From: Hormiphora californensis
Taxonomy: Eukaryota > Ctenophora > Tentaculata > Cydippida > Pleurobrachiidae
Direction: 5' to 3'
Length of the DNA stretch: 64,000 bases
NCBI GenBank assembly: GCA_020137815.1
Contig: CM035361.1
Coordinates: forward strand, 3,984,553-4,048,552
Shown here: positions 44,872 to 56,800 of the stretch, piece after piece
How positions within the stretch are numbered: the stretch's first letter is position 1
Layout: each line of letters begins with the position of its first letter
Position numbers and translations under genes: made by a program
Notes under the pieces: model-generated
Database searches by the model: none
What the model saw: only the letters and a program-made list of their open reading frames with translations
Told to the model about the DNA's origin: nothing

Positions 44872-47800
44872 ATTCTCTTTTTCCGCGTAAAAACGGCGCC
44901 GTTAACGGCGTTGTTTCTGCAATTCCAATTGCTCGCCAAAAATGAGTTGCAGAAACAACGCCGTTAACGGCGCCGTTCTTTACGTGCGCGGCTGTTTCTT
45001 GCATAAACGACGCCGTTCGTCACCGTTAACGGAGTAGAACGGCGTCGTTTGTGCAACAAACGGCGAGCGCGTGTTTACTAGGGTATACCTTACAATTTAG
45101 GATAAGGGATGGTTTAAGAGAGATTAAAGGGGTTGGTATGCGGTCGAGTGGGACAGTTAGGTAGGGGGGGGGGGGGGGGCGGGGGTGGTGAATGGTGCGA
45201 ATTGTGGGAATGAGGTTATGAGATGATATGCGAGGAATTCTCTGTCCTGATCTGTCTCAAATTGGTAATACACTTACCAATTTTATCACACTTTGGTACA
45301 TCACTTGACCAAGATCCATCATCCTGACAAGTCAGTGTTGTACTTCCAACTAGGATATGGGTGGCAGCACATTCGATATTGATAGTTGTCCCTGTTTGTG
45401 AGGCAGTCCAGTTTCCTTGTGTACTTGATCCCTCAACAGTAAAGGCTGGACACTCTGGTGCTGAATGGAAATAGTTATTGGTGTGAGTTCATTGTAATTT
45501 ACAAAAAGTATCAGTGCCGTTTACCTGCTCTGTATGCTCCACATCGCCACCAACCCACGTTGGAACACATTCACTATCTGAACTATCTGCGAACAGGTAG
45601 TTTAGCACCTCCACATTGTTACATGTGATGATGAGGGCATTCTCCGTTTTAGTGATGGTCCAGATCTTTTCCACATCCACCGGGGGTTGCACTGGCAGGT
45701 CTGTATAGGCGATGCAGTAGCCTATGTAGTACCGCATTGGGAAGGAAAACTGTACAGCCACCCCACTTATCTTGCTGCTTTTATTGTCGTACACCCCTAT
45801 CGAGAACTTCTGATCATCACTGTCCAGTGCCGAGTCTGTCTTTATCTGTAGGGGTGTTCCTTCCAGGTCCCAGGGTATGAGGATATCCCGCTCTATAGGT
45901 TTCCATTCTGAAATGCATAGTCCGATTTATATGCCGTCCTTACCCGACAAGGCCAAGGCAGTAGAACTGACACTGACGAAGAAAAAAGGAGAATGAACTC
46001 ACCAATTTTATCACACTGTGGTACATCAGCTGACCACGATCCATCCTCCTGACAAGTCAGTGTTTCACTTCCGTTTAGCTTGTGGTTGGCATCACATTCG
46101 ATGGTGGTAGTTGTCCCTGTTGGTGAGGCAGGCCAGTTTCCTTTTGTTGATCCCTCAACAGTAAAGCCAGGACACTCAATTGGTTCTGCAGAATGAAAAT
46201 AGAAATGGGCGTGAGTTTAGTGTAATTTAAAGGTGATATGTTTGATCTGCATATTAGAAAGCCGCTAGCATAAGTGTAGCGAAAAAAGGAGCATTATACC
46301 TGCTCTGTAAAAATCAGACGCTGTGTCATAGCTTCCACTAAACGAGATGTGCTCCACAACATTACCACCCAAAATTGTAACACAGCGGGTATCGGAACTA
46401 TCTGCGAACAGGTAGTTCACCACCTCAACATCATTGCATGTGATGATGAGGGCGGTCTGTGTTTTGGTGATCGTCCAGATCTTTTCCACCTCAGTACTTT
46501 AACTTATACTTCACTGGGGAAGAGAACTCAACTACCATATTACTGATAACGCTGTCCTTGCCGTTCATATTCACTCTGATTCGCTCACCACTGCCTACTA
46601 CGGAGTCAGTCTTTATCTGGAGGGGTGTTCCCTCCAGGTCCCAGGGTATACTTACAGCCTTCTTTACAGCTGTCCAATCTGAAATGTATAATAAAGAAAC
46701 TAAGATCACTAAAAGTAATCTAGTGCAAACAAATGTATCATGTTATCGAACATTTTATAAAAATATCACACACTACAATTCTACATAGCATTACATACAT
46801 ATTTGATATTTGACATGATATGTGACGAACCTGCAGTGAGAACAGCTGTTCCACACAATGCAGCTGTGAAGAGAAGACGGCGTATCATGTTTGTCATCAG
46901 AAGGAGACGAATGAAATAAACATAACAAAACTATATCAGGAGTCAGTAAGGAGTGGTAATTGGTGACATATAGACACCTGGCGCGACCCCAGCTCAATCT
47001 TGGTCGCGCACGGTGTCTATGTCATGTCACCAAGAGTGGTAAAAAGGGGGGGGGGCTTGGTAAAACCCAGACTAATATGACCCTCGTTAGGTTTTCAGAT
47101 ATTTCCCACAGTCATAGCTCCATTCCCTGACAGGATAATGACTTGAAATTTCGAAGAACATGATAAGATCTTTATAGTTCATAGCCTCCAAATTTCAAGT
47201 ATCTTTCCTGTCAGGGGGTGGAGCTATGCACGTCTTAACGTTTAAAATCCTGTCGCGTGTAGAAAGGCGTCAGGTCTAGTTTTAGGCTCGTTTCGGGTCA
47301 GATGACATAAAAGCTCCGCGGTTTGGTCGACTATATCCAAAAAAAAGGAGCGTATGGGGAAAACAGTCGTGCCTGATCCTCAGCTTCAGGCCACAGCTAT
47401 TTTCACTAAGACCTGAGATCTCACGTTTCAGTGACGGCCATTCCCTGAGATTTAAGGGAACAGCCGTCACTGAAACCTGAAGTTCAGGCACGACTATTTT
47501 CACCCAATCCGAGTTCAACTGAAGCTTTTTTGAGCTCAGAGGTATAATGTGCAGTCTGAAAGAAAAGGATAGAAAAAGAAAGACAGCACCTTTCAATTCT
47601 TCGTATCGTTCTGAAGGTGAATAGAGCGGAGAGATACATACCAAATATAGTGCGAATCGCTACCCTTTTCTCTCTAACCGCGCCCATTACCTCTAAGCTC
47701 AGAGGTAATGGTTAGAGAGAACAGGGTGATGATTTTTTACTATGTTTCGTATGTATCTCTCCCTCCTATTCACCTTCAGAACGCTTAAAAAGAACGCTCC

Positions 47801-50800
47801 CGTTCTGCCCGTTCTTTTTTAGGGAAAGAGAGAGGGAGAGAAAGAGAGGGAGAGAAAGAGAGGGCGAGCATTTTATATTTTTGGTTTGAAACCTCCCTAT
47901 ATTATAAAAATGGGTAATATACCAATTCTTGGTGTTCGAAGGAAATAGCGCTAATTAGCGGTTTTAATAGCGCTAATTAGCGCTAATTAGCGATAGCGCT
48001 ATTTATCGATAGCGCTAATAGCGCTAATAATAGCGCTATTTCACAAAATAGCGCTAATTTTGACCGCTAATTAGCGCTAATTAGCGATCAAAAATAGCGG
48101 TAATTAGCGGTAGCGCTATTTTAGCGCTTTTTGTAACCGCTAATCGGGCAATTTTAGTAAAAAATAGCGCTATTAACACTTACAAAAATAGCGCTAATCA
48201 GCGCTAATTAGCGCTAATTAGCGCTATTAACATTCTCAATTCATTTTGTTCGAACCGCTAATTAGCGCTATTTTCAATTTCATCAAAATATAGAAAACGC
48301 TATGATTGGATAATGTATGTCACGTGACAAAAATCCTGTCATGTGACGAAAAATAGCGCTAATTAGCGCTATTTTTGTAATCGCTAATTAGCGCTAATTA
48401 GCGCTATTATCAACTTAAACGTTTATTATTTTGTTAATAGCGCTAATATGCGCTAATTAGCGCTATTAATATTTTGCAAATAGCGCTAGTTAGCGCTAGT
48501 TAGCGCTAATTAGCGATATTATCAACTTAAACGTTTATTATTTTATTAATAGCGCTAATAAGCGCTAAATAGCGCTATTAATATTTTGCAAATAGCGCTA
48601 ATAAGCGCTTATTAGCGCTAATTAGCGCTACCTAGCGCTATTTGCAAAATATTAATGGTAGAAGGGCCACGGCCCTTGAACACCGCCACGTGGCGGTTTT
48701 AACCGCCACGTGGCCCCTGGACGTGGCGTCAATTTTCAGGACGTGGCGCCAATGAGCCTTTTTGGCGGTGTTCATGTGGCGTTAATAGTCGAAATTGGCG
48801 CTTCGAATTGGCGCTTTTCTTTTTTGGCCCCAGGGACGTGGCGTTGGCCCCAGGACGTGGCGTCAATTTTGAGAGGATGGCGCCAATGGATTTTTTAGTC
48901 GATTTTAGCGCCACGTGGTTTTTTGAATTTTCGGTGTGGCGTCAATAATTGACGCCACATAGTTGGCGCCACATAAACTCCGCCACATCAAAGCGCCAAA
49001 GTAATTATTAGCGCCATTAACATGGCGATATATTTATATAAACACAGCCCTTTTTTAACTGTTCAATCCTTGATGCCTCTGTGGGTCTTTAGGGACTTCT
49101 ACGGACATTCAGTGACCTCTGGTGTCCTCTTGGGGCGTTTCAGGGGACTCTAGAGAACTCTAGTGGCTTTTTGGGGGCCTTGTGTGCTCATCTGGGGCTG
49201 CATTCGATCTTTCTGGGCTTTTGAGGGACTCTAATCGACTCTAGTGGCCTCTAGGGGTCTCTTGGAGCCTTCTAGGGGGCTTTTAGGTGACTCTAGCGCC
49301 TCCTGGGGGTCCCTAGGATCCACTAGGGGGTTTCTGGTATCAGTTTATATGGCGCCAATTTACATGGCGCCAAAAAATTAGCGCCAAAAATTAGCGCCAA
49401 ATGATAGGCCAAAAAAACAAATTGGCGATTCGAATTTTTCGGGTGTGGCGTCATCCGAAAGCGCCAAAAAATTTTGACATCTCCGCCACTCAAAAATTGA
49501 CGCCACGTCCTGGGGCCAACGCCACGTCCCTGGGGCCAAAAAAGAAAAGCGCCAATTCGAAGCGCCAATTTCAACTATTAACGCCACATGAACACCGCCA
49601 AAAAGGCTCATTGGCGCCACGTCCTGAGAATTGACGCCACGTTCAGGGGCCACGTGGCGGTTAAAACCGCCACGTGGCGGTGTTCAAGGGCCGTGACCCT
49701 TCTACCATATTAATAGCGCTAATTAGCGCTTATTAGCGCTATTAATAAAATAGTTAACGTTAAAGTTGATAAAAGCGCTAATTAGCGCTAATCAGCGCTA
49801 TTAATAATATGGAAATAGCGCTAATTAGCGCTTATTAGCGCTAATTAGCGCTACCTAGCGCTATTTGCAAAATATTAATAGCGCTAATTAGCGCTTATTA
49901 GCGCTATTAATAAAATAATTAACGTTTAACCCTTTGGGGACGATAAGCCCCCTGTCGACAGAATTCTCTAAAACTTTCTGGAGACACTTACTTTGAACCT
50001 ACTTGAACGCAGGAAAAGGAATTTTGGTTCTATCACCTGTATTTCTATTGGGTCACCTGTGACCCAATCGTCCCCTAACGCTAAAACAGGAATTGAGATT
50101 TCGCAGCTATTTTGCCCCATAACTCGAAAACCGCTCATTTTAGGCCCTATGTTTCTTCATAACACTTATACAAACCCGGCCATTCTGCACATTTTGCACA
50201 CCCTATGGACCTCTCTATCTCATCTGTAGCCGATTTTTGAATTTCAAAATTGGCCGAGATGAAAAATTTTATGAAGGAGCACGGATCTCAAAAATTTTTT
50301 CATCGACTCCCTACGATGTTGAGATAACAATGATGGAGTCGGTTAGTCGCTAGCACTTGTTAAAAAAATGCCGTTTAAGACATTTATCGGCGGCCATTCC
50401 TTTAGAAATGCTCGTAAAATGCAAATTTCTGTTTTAGCGTTAGGGGACGATTGGGTCACAGGTGACCCAGCACTTTGAAGGCCTCTGAGAGGCACAAAAT
50501 TTGTAATATCACCCTGAAACTTTACCCCGGGGTAAAATACACACTTTTCTTGCATTTTCCAAGTCCATTTTAAGCATACTCGTACCAATTTTGAGATATG
50601 GCCATTAAACTACCCATTTTACCTACCAAATGCACTGTTTTAGCCCTGTTTTCCGAAGTCGACAACTTCAGAGGCTCAAAACGACCTCAAAATGGTAGAA
50701 AAATGTATGTTTCAACCCTGGAAACAACTTAAAACTTTCAAACATGATCTATAAAGACGCTAAATGGGTTCAAAGTACTGGGTCACCTGTGACCCAATCG

Positions 50801-53800
50801 TCTCCAAAGGGTTAAGTTGATAATAGCGCTAATAAGCGTTAATTAGCGCTATTAATAATATGAAAATAGCGCTAATTAGCGCTTATTAGCACTAATTAGC
50901 GCTAACTAGCGCTATTTGTAAAATATTGATAGCGCTTATTAGCGCTATTAATAAAATAGTTAACGTTTAAGTTGATAATAGCGCTAATAAGCGCTAATTA
51001 GCGCTATTAATAATATGGAAATAGCGCTAACTAGCGCTAACTAGCGCTAATTAGCGCTAACTAGCGCTATTTGAAAAATATTAATAGCGCTAATTAGCGC
51101 TTATTAGCACTATTAATAAAATAGTTAACGTTAAAGTTGATAATAGCGCTAATTAGCGCTATTAATAATATGAAAATAGCACTAATTAGCGCTTATTAGC
51201 GCTAATTAGCCCTAACTAGCACTATTTGCAAAATATTAATAGCGCTAATTAGCGCTTATTAGCGCTATTAATAAAATAGTTAACGTTTAAGTTGATAATA
51301 GCGCTTATAAGCGCTAATTAGCGCTATTAATAATATGGAAATAGCGCTAATTAGCGCTTATTAGCGCTAATTAGCGCTAACTAGCGCTATTTGGAAAATA
51401 TTAATAGCGCTAATTAGCGCTTATTAGCGCTATTAATAAAATAGTTAACGTTTAAGTTGATAATAGCGCTAATTAGCGCTAATTAGCGCTATTAATAATA
51501 TGCAAATAGCGCTAATTAGCGCTACTTTTAAATTGTCTATAGCGCTGATCAGCGCTATTAACAAAATATACATTCATTATTTTGTTAAATGCGCTAAATA
51601 GCGCTAATTAGCGCTACTAATATTTTGCAAATAGCGCTAGTTAGCGCTTATTAGCGCTAATAAGCGCTAATTAGCGCTATTTGCAAAATATTAATAGCGC
51701 TAATTAGCGCTTATTAGCGCTGTTATCAACTTAAACGTTTACTATTATGTTAATAGCGCTAATAAGCGCTAATTAGCGCTATTAATAATTTGCAAATAGC
51801 GCTAGTTGGCGCTTATTAGCGGTAATAAGCGCTGATTAGCGCTATTTGCAAAATATTAATAGCGCTAATTAGCGCTAATTAGCGCTATTAACAAAGTAAT
51901 ATACATATATTGTGTTAATAGCGCTAATTAGCACTATTTACAAATTGTTGATAGCGCTAATTAGCGCTATTTAGCGCTAGTTAGCGGTATTTTCATGTTG
52001 TTAATAGCGCTAATTAGCGCTAATTAGCGCTATTTTGTAAATACAAATAGCTAATCTTTAAGAAATGGCGCTAATTAATTTTATAAATATCGAAATCTTA
52101 GATAGCGCTAATTAGCGCTAATTAGCGCTCTTAAAATCGCTAATTAGCGCTATTTCCATCGAACACCAAGAATTGGTATATTACCTAAAAATGGAGTACA
52201 AGGTACTTTTTGTTGTCTCTACAATCCTAGTAGAAAGCGAAAAAGAAAAAAAGTCATCAGGGTGATGTGAGTGTAATACTGTAATATTTATTGACCAAAA
52301 ATCAATGATCAGACCAGAATTGAAAGGAAAATTTTTTGGAGCTTAGAATGAGAGAGATTTCACTGCTACAGCCAACTCTCTCACCTACTGCAAAGCATTT
52401 TCTATTTTAATATCTCCTCCCTATTCACCTTTAGAATACCGAGAAAGAAATGAAAAGTAATTCTGTACACAAAGGTGAACTTCCTTCCAGTTCTATATGC
52501 AAAACACTCAACCCTACATTATTTAACTCTTCAAAGCGAGTTATTATCATCAATATTCCCCATTCCCCAAATAACCCTTCAGCAGGTTCATAAGATCAAT
52601 CAAGAATATTATACCCTAGACCTCATCCTGTTATCCATCCTCGAAAACCCTCATTCGCTGATTCCGTACCCCTCTCCAGGCAAGAGCAGGTGTAAGCACA
52701 AGGAGGCGCTGGCAAGGTACACGAATGTTAGTGTAACTACAGCGGGTGATACGACGTGTAGCGATGAGGGGGAAGTTAGCGCTTCAAGTACAGTCATCAC
52801 AGAACGATCTATTAGGTGAGCAATGGGGCTGAGATATTGGGTGAGCAATGGGGCTGAGATATTAGGTGAGCAATGGGGCTGAGATATTAGGTGAGAATGA
52901 CATCTGTTCTAGGTGTATTAGGTGAGCGATATGGGGTTGGTAGGTGAGCTGTATCAGACCTAAAATGTGATTCACTGTTCTGCTTCAATTTAAGTTCCGT
53001 TTTGATTCCTTTTTGGTATTTTTTGATTTTCTGGGTATAAGGGGAAAACAACTTCGTGCCTGAACCTCAGGTACAGGCCACGGCTATTTTCCCCATAGCA
53101 AAAGTAATTTATATGTTGCTTTTATGCTGTTTTCTTTTTATAAGAAACCTTCTTTTTTCAGGTCGATTGTCCGAGAGACGACAGCTAACAAAGAGATCCA
53201 GCGTCTCCAGGATCTTAATATCCAGTTGTCATGTCAACTGGATGCATTAGCTAAAGGTAAAATACACATTCTCCAGAAATCAGATTTTTAGTCAGATTTT
53301 TGTCCTAATCCCCAAGTCCCAATCCTCAAGTCCTAATCCCCAAGTCATGATGCAGGTTTCAGTTTTGGGTATATTTCCGCATATAATAATCCTCTTCTTG
53401 TATCAAGCTTAATTGCCATTGTCCTGCAGGGTCTACATCGATCCGAGATCTATGCAGTGTACCAACACAAATCAACGGTGTTGAAGAGGAGGAGGAAGAG
53501 GAGGAAGAGGACAACACATCGTCAGCACTGGATATAACTCTCCAGGTTCGTACCTTCTTCAGCACTGGATATAACTCTCCAGGTTCGTACAGCTTCTTCT
53601 AATTATTCTCCAGGTTCGTACAGCTTCTTCTAATTATTCTCCAGGTTCGTACAGCTTCTTCTAATTATTCTCCAGGTTCGTACAGCTTCTTCTAATTCTT
53701 CTCCAGGTTCGTACAGCTTCTTCTAATTATTCTCCAGGTTCGTACCTTCTTCTGATTCTTCTCCAGGTTCGTACCTTCTTCTAATTATTCTCCAGGTTCG

Positions 53801-56800
53801 TACCTTCTTCTAATTATTCTCCAGGTTCGTACCTTCTTCTAATTATTCTCCAGGTTCGTACCTTCTTCTAATTATTCTCCAGGTTCGTACCTTCTTCTAA
53901 TTATTCTCCAGGTTCGTACCTTCTTCTGATTCTTCTCCAGGTTCGTACCTTCTTCTGATTCTTCTCCAGGTTCGTACCTTCTTCTAATTTTTCTCCAGGT
54001 TCGTACCTTCTTCTAATTTTTCTCCAGGTTTGTACCATTGCCAGCTGTTAACCACTCTATTAACAGGTGCTCGCTAAAAATTTTGGGGCATACATGTCCT
54101 ATCATGGACCTCAAAGGGTTAAGAGTGAGAACGTTCGATCTCACACACGTGTCAATGTCACTAAACCCCTCCCCCCAGGAAGATCTGGATGCTACCCTGA
54201 AGGAAATTGTTGACCTGAGACCCCACCCTCCACCGAGATCAGCTACCAAGGAGAGGCCGAGATCTGCTACCAAGGATAGATCTGCTACCAAGGATCAGCA
54301 GCAGAGAATAGGACGGACTGGTGAAGACCACCATACAAAAAGGGACCACCACCAGAGACCAAAAACTGCTGAAAGCGGAGATCACCATTCTACAAGAAGG
54401 GCACCAAGTGGAAATACATCACCGGCTACTAAGACAACACCAATTAGGAGGACAGTTGGGCCGGACAGTGGATATGACAGTGTAAAGATCAATAACCGAC
54501 CCACCTCAAGTGAGTGAAGTACTTGATAATTAGAGAAATTAGTGAATATTATTCGATCTACCGAACCCTCACAGCTCATGCGGTGTGAGCCACACTTATT
54601 TTATACATACCTAAGCTGTGTGCTTCTTCAGTTAATCAGTCATCAGTAATAACAATCAATTATTTATTTCCCTAGAAGAATTGAACACAGAACTACTTCA
54701 AGATCTCGAGGAGGAGAACGAGGTATTGAGATCAGAACTAAAATCATCTGCAAACGCCACAAAAGAACTGATGGCACTAGAAAGCGAACTTCGCAGGTGT
54801 GTAATGAACTGAGAATTGATCTTATTCGAGACAAAAAAAATTATTCGAGACAAATATTCGTGCGTCGAATATACCTACTTTTTAACTTAACCTACTTTTT
54901 ATCTGTAAAAGCTTCTCTCTCCTAATTAAAGTAACAATCTCTCCCCCAGGTTGCGAGATGAAAGTGACATGTATCAAGATGAACTAATGCGACTAAGAGG
55001 AGTTGAGGAAAAGTTGATCCAGGTAAAGACCTTTTTTTTCTTTTTTCATATATATATATATATATATTTCAAACTTTTCAACACTACTTTAAACAAATTA
55101 ATTTGAGTGTTCCGCTTATAATCGATTCGATCCGTGTCAGAGTTAATTTACTATTCTCCGATATCTTTGAGTAACGCAAATCTCTTTCACTTGGGCTTTT
55201 TTGTGAACGTTATTTGAGTTTTGGGGATAGTGTTAATCTCTGTCCAGGAGTGTGAGCCAGGTGTTTTAGGATGAACAGTATGACTATGAGAATTAATGAC
55301 GTAGAGATAACGAGTAAAGATGAGTTTGATAGAGCTCTTAACCCTTTGACGGCGAGAAGGATTGGCTCGATAGAATTGTCTAATTTTTCGTTTATAAGTA
55401 GATGTTATCAACACAAAACGCCTCGAAAAGGAAATTTGTAATTCCGACATGTAGTTTTTGCTGGGCCCACTGTAGCATATATGATACTATCGCCCGTAAG
55501 GGAATTCTAGTAATAAATCTAAATTGTACAAGTTTGTGGGTGTTATGGCATAAATTCATGCTTTCATGAGGTTTGTAGCTACAAGTTCTACATTCGTGAA
55601 CGGTTTTTACCAGGAAAAGAACCCAAATTTGAGATTTGTATCATATATGATACTATCGTCCAAAGGGTAAATTCTCCTAAAACTTACATAATTCGGGCTA
55701 GAAAAGGAGCTAAGAGACAAATCAGGGCACTAAAATGTGTAGAATCATCGCATTAGTGGGGGTAGAGCACATATTTAGGTCGCTATCCGGACCCCTAATT
55801 GAGATAATTGCATAATTAGCTAATTATCTGTCCCGCGTGTGCTAATTATTCATGAAACTTTGCTCTGGGAAGGAGTTATGAGACAAATGGGGGCACTAAA
55901 ATGTGTAGAATCATTACATTAGTGGGGGTAGAGCACATATTTAGGTCGCTATCTGGATCCATAATTGAGATAATTGGATAATTAGCTAATTAGTTGCCCT
56001 GGAGCGCTAATAAATGAGACTAGGCGGAGTATACAAGACAAGTGAGGGCACTAAAATGTGTAAAATCATCGCCTTAGCGGGGGTAGAGCACATAGCTGAG
56101 TTTCTATTCCCACTCCTAATTGAGATAATTGGATAATTAGCTAATTGACGGTTGCACACCGTCCACTTTTCACCAAATCCCGTGGTTTCTAGGTAATCCT
56201 GAGCTCTTTTGCTCAATCTAAGGATCTTCTGACATCCCCTAATATCCCTAAACCCCTATAACCGTGTGTCCAAACAATAAATATGGGAAACTGTAGTACA
56301 TTAGAGGTTGAACGTGTTGTAGGAGCAATAGGATATAAAAATTCTATAGGAATGTAGTTGGATCTTGGATGTATGAGAGGTCTAGGATGGAACAAGAGGG
56401 TTCTAAAGAGCTGAAGGCAGTGTCTAGGGATGTATCGAGTGCTATAATATTGTGTAAAACGAGTCATAGGTGATACAAATGGGGTTAGGGGTTGTCAGAA
56501 GATCCTTAGATTGAGCAAAAGAGCTCAGGATTACCTAGAAACCACGGGATTTGGTGAAAAGTGGACGGTGTGCAACCGTCAATTAGCTAATTATCCAATT
56601 ATCTCAATTAGGAGTGGGAATAGAAACTCAGCTATGTGCTCTACCCCCGCTAAGGCGATGATTTTACACATTTTAGTGCCCTCACTTGTCTTGTATACTC
56701 CGCCTAGTCTCATTTATTAGCGCTCCAGGGCAACTAATTAGCTAATTATCCAATTATCTCAATTATGGATCCAGATAGCGACCTAAATATGTGCTCTACC

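Larger units (their letters stand above)
47913..52185. mobile_element. Giant inverted element built from an AGCGCTAATT decamer
   Basis: Ends GGTAATATACCAATTCTTGG and CCAAGAATTGGTATATTACC, with TAAAAATG duplicated at 47905-47912 and 52186-52193. Almost all of the interior is AGCGCTAATT and variants, a unit that is itself self-complementary, spaced by TTTGCAAAATATTAATAGCG and GTTAACGTTTAAGTTGATAA phrases. Two other elements have inserted (48657-49706 and 49930-50811); without them it is about 2.3 kb. The 8-bp duplication fits hAT, and with long inverted ends also Mutator-like elements. No coding capacity. In intron 2 of gene D. Confidence 0.85.

Noticed and set aside
53546-54035. CRISPR-like regular repeats
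   Set aside because: Eukaryotic intron minisatellite: the units are head-to-tail without unique spacers, and there are no cas genes.
14766-56720. Repeated frames beginning SKRAQDYLETTGFGEKW
   Set aside because: They lie at matching places of foldback copies 2 and 3 and read through structural modules of the element; no sign of coding constraint.
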